A DNA stretch of 64,000 bases from Plesiocystis pacifica SIR-1 (GCF_000170895.1 NZ_ABCS01000001.1:248001-312000), one strand, 5' to 3'. Shown: positions 36,351-45,116, counted from the first letter of the stretch. Translations and numbers: made by a program. The notes: a model not told the origin generated them from the sequence alone.

Positions 36351-36914
36351 ATGCGCTGGCGCAACCTCGCCCCCTCGATCTCGCTGTGCTCGTGCCTGGT
36401 GCTGCCCGTTGCGCTCGGGTGCGCGGCCAGCAAGGACGACGCGGGCGGGACGAAGGCCCCCGCCGAAGCAGGGATGACGAGCGAGAGCGGGGCCGGGGTG
36501 GTCGCGGGCGGAAGCCCGAGCGACGGCCTCGAGCAGCGGACCGAGCTGCCCGCCTCGCTCGTCGCGGAGCTGCGCCTCGTTGGCGATGACGCCAGCGGCC
36601 GTTTGCTGACCCTCTCGCCCAGGGTCGTCGCCACGGCCGCGTGCAGCGACTGCGGCGCCCCGAGCTACCTGCGCTTCGTCGCCCTGCGCTGCCGCGACGA
36701 CCAGTACTGCGAGGTGCTGACCGAGTCCTGCGAGGGCAGCGTGGCGCAGACCGAGGCGGGCACCTTCGAGCTCGCCTTCACCCCCATCGCGGGGGTCGAG
36801 GTCGAGGCGGGGCTGTGCGAGGGCTTCACCGGGAGCTACGAGGTCCTGCGCCAGGCCACAACCAACGAAGAGCCCCAGGACGAGGCGTCCCAGGGCTCCG
36901 AGTCCGTCGATTGA
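36351..36914 (+). CDS. Lipoprotein of unknown function
   Basis: The 187-residue product has a signal peptide ending VALGC (Cys24), a Gly/Ala/Ser linker to about residue 65 and a small domain with six Cys (CSDCGAPSYLRF, RCRDDQYCEVL, ESCEGS, LCEGFTG), likely disulfide-bonded in the periplasm or on the surface. I do not recognise the family. It converges with the riboswitch-controlled lipoprotein gene, ending 8 bases from it. Confidence 0.65.
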   Translation: MRWRNLAPSISLCSCLVLPVALGCAASKDDAGGTKAPAEAGMTSESGAGVVAGGSPSDGLEQRTELPASLVAELRLVGDDASGRLLTLSPRVVATAACSDCGAPSYLRFVALRCRDDQYCEVLTESCEGSVAQTEAGTFELAFTPIAGVEVEAGLCEGFTGSYEVLRQATTNEEPQDEASQGSESVD

Positions 36915-36921
36915 GCGGCGC

Positions 36922-37566
36922 TCAGTTCATGAGGGTCCAGGGGAAGCCCTCGCCGCAGCCGCCCGCGAGGTTGGCAGCGTCGGCGGGCTCGGCAGCCTCG
37001 GCCGCCTCGGCCGCCTCGGCGTCGTAGACGGTCTGGCAGTAGTACAGGCTGTCGCCGTCCCAGGCCCAGTCGAAGCGGCTGAACAGCCCGGCGGACCACT
37101 CGTTGTTCGCGTCGTTCTCGGCGATCAGGTAGTCCGCCTCGTTGTCGTAGTCGAGCACGTGGAAGAGCAGGGCGTCCTGCTGCCACTGCGCGTCGGTGAT
37201 GGTGTGCTCGCTGCCCCACTCGTCGACGTACTCGCCGACGATCTCGAGGCCTTCGGTACCGGTGGTGTCGGTCTCGGTGGTCTCGTCGGTGGACTCGGTG
37301 GTGTCCTCGGTCCCGACGTCGTCCTCGGAGCTGGACTCGTCGGTGGACTCGGAGCTGCCGTCCTCGGAGCTGCCGTCCTCGGAGCTGCTGTCGTCCTCGG
37401 TCTCCGTCTCGGTGCCGACGGTGTCCGAGTCGGCCTCGGCGGCCTCGTCGTCACCGTCGCCGAGGTCGACGACGCAGCCGCTGGCGGCGAGGCCGAGCAG
37501 GGTCAGGGTGGTCAGGGTGCGCAGCGACAGGCTGCGCGCGAACGACTCGATCTTGGCGTTGGTCAT
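36922..37566 (-). CDS. Acidic-linker lipoprotein of unknown function under a cobalamin riboswitch
   Basis: The 214-residue product has a lipoprotein signal ending AASGC (Cys31) and an acidic linker of Ser, Thr, Asp and Glu to about residue 105. The C-terminal domain of about 110 residues opens EIVGEYVDEWGSEHTIT, continues FHVLDYDNEADYLIAEND and SRFDWAWDGDSLYYCQTVYDA, and ends GGCGEGFPWTLMN. This domain recurs in myxobacterial lipoproteins, to my recollection without a known role. The gene has a GGGGAGG ribosome-binding site that can pair with CCCC just upstream, and the leader is a cobalamin riboswitch, so expression should fall when B12 is plentiful. A role in corrinoid binding or uptake at the surface is a hypothesis. 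Confidence 0.75.
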   Translation of the reverse strand: MTNAKIESFARSLSLRTLTTLTLLGLAASGCVVDLGDGDDEAAEADSDTVGTETETEDDSSSEDGSSEDGSSESTDESSSEDDVGTEDTTESTDETTETDTTGTEGLEIVGEYVDEWGSEHTITDAQWQQDALLFHVLDYDNEADYLIAENDANNEWSAGLFSRFDWAWDGDSLYYCQTVYDAEAAEAAEAAEPADAANLAGGCGEGFPWTLMN

Positions 37567-37623
37567 GGTGCCTCATCCTCCCCTCGGGGATGTCGTGCAG
37601 ACCCGCGCCTATGGGGATGGTGG

Positions 37624-37804
37624 GGGCGCGGGCACCTTCGGCAGGTCTTCGGACTCGTGGGTCGACCTAGTGACCGTCGCTTCCCAGCTCTTCGGAGCCA
37701 GTGCCATTGACGGCGTTCGTCACCACTCACCGCTGCGGGGCAGTTCCGGCGTTGAACCGGATTCCCTCTTGCGACGCCCATGCGGGCGAACCGGAGGCGC
37801 GCCC
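37624..37804 (-). promoter_or_regulatory. Cobalamin (B12) riboswitch
   Basis: On the minus strand the leader contains GAGGGAATCCGGTTCAACG, then CCGGAACTGCCCCGCAGCGG, then GGGAAGCGACGG, and near the 3' end AGTCCGAAGACCTGCCGAA. These are, in order, the conserved blocks of class I cobalamin riboswitches, the last being the B12 box. Between aptamer and start codon, CCCCGAGGGG (about 37575-37590) can hide the ribosome-binding site, so control is probably at translation. Outer limits are approximate; a GGGCGCG/CGCGCCC closing helix is possible. The only gene downstream is the lipoprotein at 36922-37566. Confidence 0.9.
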
Positions 37805-37833
37805 TCCTTAGCCGAGGGGCCGGTTTCGGTCAA
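37805..37833 (-). promoter_or_regulatory. Candidate promoter of the riboswitch transcript
   Basis: TTGACC (37828-37833) and TAAGGA (37805-37810) are spaced by 17 bases on the minus strand, a sigma-70-type layout. Transcription would begin about 7 bases further on, just inside the outermost helix proposed for the riboswitch, so either that helix or this promoter placement needs adjusting. Confidence 0.45.
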
Positions 37834-37875
37834 TCGCCCCGCTCGGGGAGTGCTCACGAGTCGGAGTCTGCGACC

Positions 37876-37918
37876 GAATCGAAGCCCCGCTTGCGGGGGC
37901 GACCCCAGGCCTTCTCAG
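37876..37918 (-). repeat. Orphan CRISPR-repeat-like palindrome, copy 2
   Basis: Minus-strand sequence GAGAAGGCCTGGGGTCGCC, a CCCCGC/GCGGGG hairpin and TTCGATTC. It matches the copy at 24143-24188 in order and spacing with several substitutions. It begins within the stop codon region of the gene at 37915-38625. A weaker hairpin with GCGATTGACC follows about 45 bases later, but no array is formed. Confidence 0.4.
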
Positions 37919-38625
37919 TAGCCGGCCGGGACGGCGCCGTGCAGGAAGCTGATGGTGTTGGGCTCGCTGGGGCGGGACCACAGCGCGCCCGTGGGCTGCT
38001 CGGGGGTGCCGGCGGACAGGCCCTCTTCGACGGACCAGGTCGGCCGCTCGCCCGGGCCGAGGCTGTGCAGGCCGCTCTGCCACGGGCCGATGATGTAGGT
38101 GTGACCGGCGGCGCGGCAGCCGAAGAAGTCGGTCCAGCCCTCGGCGAAGCGCTGGCCGGGGACGGCCCCGAAGGTCTCGCAGGTCCGGAACCACCACAGG
38201 CCCGTGCCAGGGACCATGCGGTCGCGGATCGCCGCGAGCGGGGCGCGGTGGTCGTGCTCGCCCTCGAGGGAGGCGAGGCCGAGGTGCTCGGCGTCCATGC
38301 GCGCGTTGCCCCACTTGCCGTGGCCCCAGAACTGAATCTCGGCGATGGGTCGAGCGCCGGGGTAGTCGGCGAGCCAGCGCAGGGCCTCGCCCCAGTTGTC
38401 GAAGCCCTTGCGATCGTCGATGCGGCCGAGGGCGGAGTAGAGCACGCCGCCGCTGGCCCAGGCGTGGCTCAGGCCGGGCCCGGGCAGGCGCTGGGCGGTC
38501 CGGCCGATCGCCCGAGACACGCGCGCGCCGATGGAGTCGCCGGTCTTGCGGTCGAGGGCCGTGAGCAGGTCCCGGGTGCACGTCCGGTCGTAGATCATCA
38601 GGCGCAGCGGAGCACTCACGGTCAC
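37915..38625 (-). CDS. Conserved-looking soluble protein of unknown function
   Basis: The 236-residue protein has no signal peptide. Notable stretches are IAEIQFWGHGKWGNARMD, GLWWFRTCETFG and DFFGCRAAGHTYIIG. The IxFWGHG block followed by a WFRTCE block with Cys resembles the His/Cys dyad region of caspase-like or DUF4347 domains, where a His in GHG and a later Cys act together; this is only a pattern likeness. The GTG at 38625 gives the first good start, with no strong ribosome-binding site. Divergent from the phosphotransferase gene by 44 bases. Confidence 0.6.
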   Translation of the reverse strand: MTVSAPLRLMIYDRTCTRDLLTALDRKTGDSIGARVSRAIGRTAQRLPGPGLSHAWASGGVLYSALGRIDDRKGFDNWGEALRWLADYPGARPIAEIQFWGHGKWGNARMDAEHLGLASLEGEHDHRAPLAAIRDRMVPGTGLWWFRTCETFGAVPGQRFAEGWTDFFGCRAAGHTYIIGPWQSGLHSLGPGERPTWSVEEGLSAGTPEQPTGALWSRPSEPNTISFLHGAVPAGY

Positions 38626-38669
38626 TCAGCTTAGCAGCCTGCGGGAGGCGGGGCTGGTAGGGTGGGCGG

Positions 38670-39569
38670 GTGCGCAGCGAGGCGCTCGAACAGTTCGTCG
38701 TCGAGGAGGCTGGGGTGGGGGCGCCGCGGGGGGCGAGCTGGAGCCGCGTGGACGAGGGGCAGGGCGCGAACCGGGTGTGGCGGGTGCGTTGGGGCCCGGG
38801 GAGCTCGGTGATCGTCAAGCGCTGCGGCCCCGGGCGAGCCTTTGTCCAGGAGCGTCGAGCCGCGACGCGTTGGGCTCCGGCGGTCGCCGATGCCTCGCGC
38901 GGCCTGGGCCACGCGCGGGTGCTGGCTGCGAGCCAGGCCCTGCGCTGCCTCGTCTTTGTAGACGCGGGTCGAGGCGAGGAGCAGGTCGCGCTGTCGCCCG
39001 CGGCCTTCGCCTGCGCCGGCCGCTACCTCGCTCGGCTCCACGCGCTGCCCGTCGACGAGCGCGATCCCGTGCCCTTGGTCGAGGCCCTCGCGCGACGGGA
39101 AGCGCGGTGGCTCGAGGGGGCGCCCGAGCTGCGAGCCGTCGCCAGCTCGCTGGGTCCGGGGGCGCTCGCGGACGCCGACTGGGGCCCGCGGGTGCCCTGC
39201 CACCGAGACTTTCAGCCCGACAATTGGCTGTGGGATGGTCGCACCCTCACGGTCGTGGACTTCGAGCACGCGCGCCCCGACGCCCGGGCTCTCGATCTCG
39301 CCAAGCTGTGGACGCGGCTCGACGGCGACGTCGATGCTCGGGCCAACGCCGCGTTTTGGTCTGCCTACCTCGGGCCCGAGCCGTGCTCTCCGAGCTTCCT
39401 CGCCCAGCTGCGCGCCGGCTTGGTGCTCCACGGGCTCGCCAGCGTGGCGTGGGGGCGGAGCCACGACGACGAGGCTTTCGTGGCGGAGGGCGAGCGGGCC
39501 GTGGCGTTGGCGCGATCCGGACGCGAGCCTCCGAACCCGCGGGCCGGAACGCCTTTGGCTTCACTTTGA
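38670..39569 (+). CDS. APH/choline-kinase-type phosphotransferase
   Basis: The 299-residue cytoplasmic protein has the kinase-like small-molecule phosphotransferase signature PCHRDFQPDNWLW followed by TVVDFEHARPDARALDL, giving the catalytic Asp in HRDFQPDN and the metal Asp in VDFE. The N-terminal lobe carries VIVKRC with the ATP-binding Lys. Such enzymes phosphorylate aminoglycosides, choline, homoserine or similar hydroxyl compounds; the substrate cannot be inferred. It probably starts at the GTG at 38670. Confidence 0.8.
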   Translation: MRSEALEQFVVEEAGVGAPRGASWSRVDEGQGANRVWRVRWGPGSSVIVKRCGPGRAFVQERRAATRWAPAVADASRGLGHARVLAASQALRCLVFVDAGRGEEQVALSPAAFACAGRYLARLHALPVDERDPVPLVEALARREARWLEGAPELRAVASSLGPGALADADWGPRVPCHRDFQPDNWLWDGRTLTVVDFEHARPDARALDLAKLWTRLDGDVDARANAAFWSAYLGPEPCSPSFLAQLRAGLVLHGLASVAWGRSHDDEAFVAEGERAVALARSGREPPNPRAGTPLASL

Positions 39570-39644
39570 ACTTAACTTTGGGGACCCCGAACCCGTATAT
39601 TCTGGCACGTGGTGCACGCCTGGCGAAGTACCCGGGAGATGATG

Positions 39645-40982
39645 ATGAAACGCCTGTCTACCTTGCTGACCGCCCTCGCCCTGACCCCCTCCGCGCTGCT
39701 CGTCGCCTGCGGCGACTCTGGTGGAGAAGAGGGAGGCGGTGACGAGATCGGCGCGACCGAGAGCGAGTCCGAGAGCAGCACGGGCGACGCCGGCACGGAC
39801 ACGGAGACCGGCAGCGAGGACGCGACCACGACCGAGACCGACAGCTCGACCGACGCGGACACGGAGACGTCGACGGACACGGAGACCGAGACGGACACGG
39901 AGACGTCGATGGACACGGAGACGTCGACGGACACGGGGACGGACACCACCGAGGAGAGCACCGACACCACCGAGGGGGAGACCGAGACCACCGACGAGGG
40001 CATGATGGAGAGCTCCGAGGACGAGATGCCCTGCGTCGAGCTGAGCGCGACCCTCGAGCCGGTGCCGCCCAACGTCATGATGGTGCTCGACAAGTCCGGC
40101 AGCATGTTCACGAACACCTGGGACCACGACAACAACGGCGGGACGCCGCAGATCACCCGGTGGAACAGCCTCTACGACGTGGTCGACAACATCACGACGA
40201 CCTTCGACGACTCGATCAACTTCGGCGCGAACCTGTTCCCCTCGACGCTGGCGCAGAACATCTACGGGCCCCAGGCCTGCACCACCTCGAACTTCCCCGA
40301 GGTCACCGTGGGGGAGAACAACTCCGCTCAGATCCTGGCGACCATCCCCGGCCCCGGCGTGACCGCTTCCTACGGCGGGACGCCGGCGACCCTGGGGGTG
40401 ACGACGGCCTACAACCACCTCACGAGCCTCGACCCCGAGCTCCCGCGGGCGATGATCCTGGTCACCGACGGCGCGGCCAACTGCGACCAGAACGCGGCCA
40501 ACAACTTCCAGCTCTTCGACGTCTACGACGACGGCTTGCCGGTCATCGTGGGCACGGCCGCCGCCAACGGCGTGCCGACCTACGTCGTCGGCATCGACAT
40601 CATCAACCAGACCATCAACGACGGCATCGGCGGCGATCCAAACGGCATCAACCCCACCGTCGTGCTCAACGAGGTCGCCGCCGCCGGCGGGACCGGGAGC
40701 TTCTTCAACACCGAAGATCAGGCCGAGCTCGAGGCCGCGCTCACGGACGTCGTAGCGAGCGTCCAGACCTGCACCATCCCGCTCTCGGAGGAGCCCTTCT
40801 TCCCCGAGTTCACCGAGGTCATCGTCGGCGGGCAGAGCTGGGACATGATCAACGACTGCGGCGACGGGGACGGCTGGTTCTACTCGGACCCCTACACCAC
40901 CATCGAGCTGTGCGGGGCGGCCTGCGACGCGCTCAAGCAGGCCGGTGAGGCGGATATCGACTACTACTGCAACCCGGGGTGA
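39645..40982 (+). CDS. VWA-domain lipoprotein with acidic Ser/Thr linker
   Basis: Three ATGs lie in tandem; I choose 39645 because GGGAG stands 6-10 bases upstream of it. The 445-residue product has a signal ending LLVAC, then an extreme linker of Thr, Asp, Glu and Ser (about residues 25-135) built of TDTETST-like repeats. A von Willebrand A domain follows (about 145-370) with the metal site DKSGSM and ILVTDGAANCD, and a short Cys-containing C-terminus. It is surface- or periplasm-exposed and likely binds other proteins or cell-surface material through the MIDAS metal. Confidence 0.85.
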   Translation: MKRLSTLLTALALTPSALLVACGDSGGEEGGGDEIGATESESESSTGDAGTDTETGSEDATTTETDSSTDADTETSTDTETETDTETSMDTETSTDTGTDTTEESTDTTEGETETTDEGMMESSEDEMPCVELSATLEPVPPNVMMVLDKSGSMFTNTWDHDNNGGTPQITRWNSLYDVVDNITTTFDDSINFGANLFPSTLAQNIYGPQACTTSNFPEVTVGENNSAQILATIPGPGVTASYGGTPATLGVTTAYNHLTSLDPELPRAMILVTDGAANCDQNAANNFQLFDVYDDGLPVIVGTAAANGVPTYVVGIDIINQTINDGIGGDPNGINPTVVLNEVAAAGGTGSFFNTEDQAELEAALTDVVASVQTCTIPLSEEPFFPEFTEVIVGGQSWDMINDCGDGDGWFYSDPYTTIELCGAACDALKQAGEADIDYYCNPG

Positions 40983-40985
40983 GCC

Positions 40986-41435
40986 TCAGCGCAGCCCATC
41001 CTCTCCCATGGACTCGGTAGCCATGGTGCCGCCAGCGAGCTCGCTCTGCTCGAGCACGAGGGCGTCGACCTCGATCTCGATCAATAGCTCTGGGCGGATC
41101 AAGCTCGACACCTCGACCATGGTCGTCGCAGGCGGATGCCCCGCGAACACTTCGGCGTGGGCGCGGCCAAATTCTTCCCAGCGCTCGATGTCGGTCACGA
41201 ACATCCGGGTCCGGGTGACGTGCTCGACGCCCGCGTCGAGCTCCGCGAGGGTGTTGGCGATGATCTCGAAGCAGCGCTTGGCCTGGGCGTAGCCGTCGTC
41301 GCCGCCGCACGGTTGACCGTCCTCGCCCAGGGCGACGGTGCCGGTGACGTAGATGTGTCCGCCTGCGCGGACGGCTCGGCAATAGCCGACCTTGGCTTCC
41401 CAAGGGGCACCCGTGAACACTCGGCGGCGGCTCAT
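40986..41435 (-). CDS. RidA/YjgF family protein
   Basis: The ATG at 41435 gives 149 residues. The core has the family layout with VGYCRAVRAGGHIYVTGTVA, AQAKRCFEIIANTLAELDAG, VTRTRMFVTDIERW and TMVEVSSLIRPELLIEIEVDA. The Arg in TMVEVSSLIRP corresponds to the RidA Arg105 region that binds the imine substrate carboxylate. RidA hydrolyses reactive enamine/imine intermediates from PLP enzymes. Here the C-terminus is about 20 residues longer than E. coli RidA. Convergent with the VWA gene, 3 bases apart. Confidence 0.9.
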   Translation of the reverse strand: MSRRRVFTGAPWEAKVGYCRAVRAGGHIYVTGTVALGEDGQPCGGDDGYAQAKRCFEIIANTLAELDAGVEHVTRTRMFVTDIERWEEFGRAHAEVFAGHPPATTMVEVSSLIRPELLIEIEVDALVLEQSELAGGTMATESMGEDGLR

Positions 41436-41887
41436 GGGGTGACTGTATCTTCGTCCTCGGCCCCGTCCTCGAGCGCGAGGCCCATCGGGCGCACCCTCCG
41501 CTGAGGGGGCGTCGACGCGGGCGATCAGGCTCTCGCCGAGGCCCATGAGCCGTGTGAAAAGTTACGAGTGGGGGGGCAACATTTGGTGATGGATTTTACG
41601 AGAGAGACTTCGACTGAATGCAGCCACTCCGATCGCGCACGGCGCTCAGCAGTGGGGCGGCGCTCACGTGGCGGATGGGTCGAGTTTGTCGACCAAAATC
41701 GGACAAAACGCGGAAAATCTGACTCGAAGCGCGTGTTCCGTGAAGGGCGCAGAACACGTGGACGGCCTCCCGTGACGCTTGGCTCTCGGTAGCTTTCAGA
41801 AGTTCGAATTCAGACTTTTCTGTTGCATGAACCACCTTCGGCTTGCATAAAGGTGACCAGGCGTTGCTCACAAAAAGGGGTTCTAAG
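41436..41887. other. Upstream region of the DUF1592 operon
   Basis: A 452-base gap between divergent genes, lower in GC between about 41560 and 41890 than the coding sequence. No gene or RNA fold seen. It contains the candidate promoter listed separately. Confidence 0.5.
41823..41851 (+). promoter_or_regulatory. Candidate sigma-70-type promoter for the DUF1592-DUF1552 operon
   Basis: TTGCAT (41823-41828) and CATAAA (41846-41851) are separated by exactly 17 bases and stand 36 bases before the chosen GTG start, leaving a short leader with a GGGG-containing ribosome-binding region. Confidence 0.45.
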
Positions 41888-43606
41888 GTGAAGTTCGATA
41901 CTATTTTTGGCACTGGGACGCTTACCGTCGCGTGCCTATCCATGACTCTCGTGGCCGCTCCCGGCTGCCAAGGCGATGACGCCGACGGCGGCGGAGACGA
42001 CGAGGTCGGAGAAGACAACGGAGAAGATGCCGACGGGACGACCGACGGCACGGATGAGGGCACTGGTGAAGAAGGGGGAGACGACTTCATTCCTCCCCAC
42101 GGCGGCATGCGGCGCATGCTGGACCACCAGTACGTCAACTCCATCGGGTACATGTTTGGTGACGAGGCGCAGGCCGTGGCGGATCCGCCCGGCGACCTCG
42201 CCCTCCACGGCTACGACGCCATCGGTGCGGCAGAGATTGCTCCTGGCCTCGACCTCGTCGAGCTCTACGAGACCTCGGCGCTCGAGATCGGTGACGCGGT
42301 GGTGGCCAACCCCGGACGCCTGGCCTCCTTCGTGCCCTGCGTGACCGAGTCGCCCGGCCAGGCCTGCTACACGGACATCGCTCAGACCCTCGGTCACATC
42401 GCGTGGCGTCGTCCGCTGACCGACGCGGAGGTGTCCGAGATCGTCGACATCGCCCTCGAGGCGGAGGAGTGGGGCGAGGGAGACTTCAACGCGGGCCTCA
42501 AGTACGAGCTGGTCCGCATCCTGCTCTCGCCGAACTTCATCTACGTCAAGGAAGTCGGCGTCCAGGACGCGAACGAGCCCGAGGAGTTCTGGCTGACCGG
42601 GCCCGAGATGGTCACCCGCGTGTCGCTGCTCATCAACGGCCGCATCCCCAGCCTGGCGACCCTCGAGTCCGCCGAGGCCGGCAACTACGACTCCGTCGAC
42701 GCCATCGAGGACTTCGCGCGGGCCCTGCTCGCCGACCCCTCGGCCCCCGACGCCATCTCCGAGTTCTTCGGCGAGTACCTCGACCTGCGCATCCCGGGCA
42801 AGAACCTGGACGCGTTCCCGAACTACAGCGAGGCCCTCGCGGACTCGATGCTGCAGGAGACCGACATGCTCCTGCGCCACGTCATCTGGGAGGCCGACAC
42901 CGACTGGCGGACCTTCTACGACGCGGACTTCACCTTCATCGACCAGAACCTGGCCGACCTCTACGGCATGGCCGCGCCCGAGGAGCCCTTCGGTCAGGTC
43001 GAGCTGCCCGCCGACCAAAACCGCGCGGGCTTCCTGACCCAGGGCACCTTCTTGGCCCGCAACGCCCACGCCGACGGCAACTCGACGACGCGCCGCGGCC
43101 ACTACATCCAAGAGCGGATGTTGTGCTTCACGATTCCGCCGCCACCGCCGGACGTGAACCCGAACATCCCGGAGATCCCCGAGGGCGAGCAGATGACCCT
43201 GCGCGAGGTCATGGAGCAGATCCACCTCGAGGAGGAGTCCTGCGCCAGCTGCCACAAGGACATGGATCCGCTGGGCTTCGTGCTCGAGAACTTCGACGCC
43301 CTGGGCCAGTGGCGGACCGAGGACAACGGCCTGCCCATCGACTCCGTCGTCGACTACGGCGACTGGGGCACGATGTCCAACGGCGTCGACCTGGCGACCA
43401 ACGTCGCCATGGACCCGCGCACGACCCAGTGCCTGGTCAACAACATCATCCGCTTCGGGCGCGGCTCGCTCGAGGACTTCAACAACGAGAGCGACGAGAT
43501 CCTCGAGCTCTACGCCGACTTCGAGACGGCCAACTTCCGAGTCAAGGAGCTGCTCGTGTCCTTCGTGACCAGCGAGCTGTTCCGCCAAGTGGGTGAGCCC
43601 AAGTAG
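41888..43606 (+). CDS. DUF1592/DUF1588/DUF1585-type haem-binding lipoprotein
   Basis: I choose the GTG at 41888, which opens a lipoprotein signal ending AAPGC. After an acidic Gly/Asp/Glu linker, the 572-residue product has the block order of the planctomycete/myxobacterial DUF1587-1595-1592-1588-1585 proteins: AWRRPLTDAEVSEI (DUF1595), ELVRILLSPNFIY (DUF1592), a NSTTRRGHYIQERMLC block, then SCASCHKDMDPLGFVLENFDALG (DUF1588) with one CxxCH haem motif, and the final QCLVNNIIRFGRG and FVTSELFRQ (DUF1585). Such proteins are always paired with DUF1552 proteins, as here. Exact role unknown; probably periplasmic redox-linked breakdown of a polymer or surface compound. Confidence 0.88.
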   Translation: MKFDTIFGTGTLTVACLSMTLVAAPGCQGDDADGGGDDEVGEDNGEDADGTTDGTDEGTGEEGGDDFIPPHGGMRRMLDHQYVNSIGYMFGDEAQAVADPPGDLALHGYDAIGAAEIAPGLDLVELYETSALEIGDAVVANPGRLASFVPCVTESPGQACYTDIAQTLGHIAWRRPLTDAEVSEIVDIALEAEEWGEGDFNAGLKYELVRILLSPNFIYVKEVGVQDANEPEEFWLTGPEMVTRVSLLINGRIPSLATLESAEAGNYDSVDAIEDFARALLADPSAPDAISEFFGEYLDLRIPGKNLDAFPNYSEALADSMLQETDMLLRHVIWEADTDWRTFYDADFTFIDQNLADLYGMAAPEEPFGQVELPADQNRAGFLTQGTFLARNAHADGNSTTRRGHYIQERMLCFTIPPPPPDVNPNIPEIPEGEQMTLREVMEQIHLEEESCASCHKDMDPLGFVLENFDALGQWRTEDNGLPIDSVVDYGDWGTMSNGVDLATNVAMDPRTTQCLVNNIIRFGRGSLEDFNNESDEILELYADFETANFRVKELLVSFVTSELFRQVGEPK

Positions 43607-43627
43607 GGCGGGAAGCAGGAAAACGTC

Positions 43628-45031
43628 ATGCGCAAGTTCCTCAAGCGTCGTACCTTCCTTCGCGGTGCCACCATTGGTGGCGTCGCTACCGTCGCCCTGC
43701 CCAAGCTGGACGCCATGCTCAACCTCGAGCAGACGGCCTTCGCCGACGGCAGCACGGACGCCGTCCGCTATCTGTCCTGGTTCATGGGCAACGGCTTCGT
43801 CCTCGACCGTTTCGAGCCCGTGGGGACCGGCGAGAGCTGGCAGCTCAACGCCCACATGCAGCCCCTGGCTGGCGTCAAGGACTACCTCAACGTCGTCACG
43901 GGCCTGACCAACCGCTCGAAGGAGACCATCACCCACCACGAGGGGATGACCGTCTTCAACGGCTACACCATGGTCGACATCGGCCAGGGTCAGGGCTTCT
44001 TCTCGAACCCCGGCGGCCCGACCCTCGACCACCTCATCTCCGAGGCCCTCGCCGGGCAGACGCCGATCAGCGGCATCCACCTGGGCGTGTCCAAGGCCCA
44101 GAGCCCGGCCGACTACGGCTGGACCATGCACGCGCTCTCGCACCGCGGCTACCTCCAGCCCAACGAGCCGATCACCAGCCCCTCGGCGGCCTGGCAGTCG
44201 CTGTTCGGCAACCTGATGCAGGATAAGGATGACCGCGAGCTCCGGCTGAGCATCCTCGACTCCATCAAGCCCGAGGTCGACACGCTCAAGAGCGAGCTGG
44301 GGCCCCAGGACAACATGCGCCTCGAGGCGCACCTCGAGAGCATCGCCGCGCTCGAGGCCAAGCTGGCCGTGGCGGCGCCGCTGTGCGAGCTGCCCATGGA
44401 CCCGATGTTCGAGAACAGCGAGCCCATCAACAACGAGCAGCTGACGCTGGTCAACGAGTTGATGAGCGACCTGATGGCCTACGCGTTCAGCTGCGACCTG
44501 ACCCGCGTGGCCACGCTGATGTTCCTCGAGGGCGCCGCCGAGCCGCAGCTCGGCGAGGTCCAGGGGGCGCAGGGCTCGTGGCACAACGCCAGCCACAACA
44601 CCAACACCTGGGCCGTCGGCAACTACTACGACAACGGCCAGATCTACATGATGGAGCGCTTCGGCTACCTGCTCGAGAAGCTGCGCGACACGCCGGACTT
44701 CGACGGGAACAACCTCCTCGACAACACCATCGCGCTGATGAGCTCCGACGCCTCCGACGGCTCGGTGCACGCCATCACGCGTCAGCCCATGCTGCTCGCT
44801 GGCTCGGGCCGCGGCTACCTCAAGTACCCCGGCATCCACTACCAGCCGGCGCCGCTGTCCGGGAGCTACAACTACGGCCAGTGGCCGACGCCCTCGTCGG
44901 GCAACTGCTCCGACGTGCTGCTCTCGATCCTCCAGGCCTTCGACCCGACGGCCACGTGGGTCGGCGAGGAGCCGGACCAGTGGGGCGAGGGCGCGGGCTC
45001 CGGCACGCCGCTGCCCGACATCCTGGCCTGA
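43628..45031 (+). CDS. DUF1552 protein exported by the Tat pathway
   Basis: The 467-residue protein starts MRKFLKRRTFLRGATIGG, a twin-arginine signal, 21 bases after the DUF1592 gene. It contains the DUF1552 sequence blocks, among them RYLSWFMGNGFV, ITHHEGMTVFNGYT and SHNTNTWAVGNYY. DUF1552 proteins resemble the sulfatase/alkaline-phosphatase-like DUF1501 group and occur only beside DUF1592 haem proteins, so the two probably act on the same substrate outside the inner membrane. Tat export implies folding with a cofactor in the cytoplasm. Confidence 0.88.
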   Translation: MRKFLKRRTFLRGATIGGVATVALPKLDAMLNLEQTAFADGSTDAVRYLSWFMGNGFVLDRFEPVGTGESWQLNAHMQPLAGVKDYLNVVTGLTNRSKETITHHEGMTVFNGYTMVDIGQGQGFFSNPGGPTLDHLISEALAGQTPISGIHLGVSKAQSPADYGWTMHALSHRGYLQPNEPITSPSAAWQSLFGNLMQDKDDRELRLSILDSIKPEVDTLKSELGPQDNMRLEAHLESIAALEAKLAVAAPLCELPMDPMFENSEPINNEQLTLVNELMSDLMAYAFSCDLTRVATLMFLEGAAEPQLGEVQGAQGSWHNASHNTNTWAVGNYYDNGQIYMMERFGYLLEKLRDTPDFDGNNLLDNTIALMSSDASDGSVHAITRQPMLLAGSGRGYLKYPGIHYQPAPLSGSYNYGQWPTPSSGNCSDVLLSILQAFDPTATWVGEEPDQWGEGAGSGTPLPDILA

Positions 45032-45081
45032 ACGCCGGCGCCAGGCGGCCTTCGCCAGCCTGCGCCGCGCATCTCGACCTG

Positions 45082-45116
45082 AGGGGTCCCGCTCGACGCG
45101 GGGCCCTTTTCGTTTG
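45082..45116 (+). terminator. Intrinsic terminator after the DUF1552 gene
   Basis: GGGTCCCGC and GCGGGGCCC pair around a 4-base loop (one G-T pair) and are followed by CTTTTCGTTT. It lies about 50 bases after the stop and just before the next gene. Confidence 0.75.

Noticed and set aside
24143..37918. A CRISPR array
   Set aside because: Only single repeat-like units are seen, 13.7 kb apart, with no regular spacers and no cas genes, so they are listed only as repeats.
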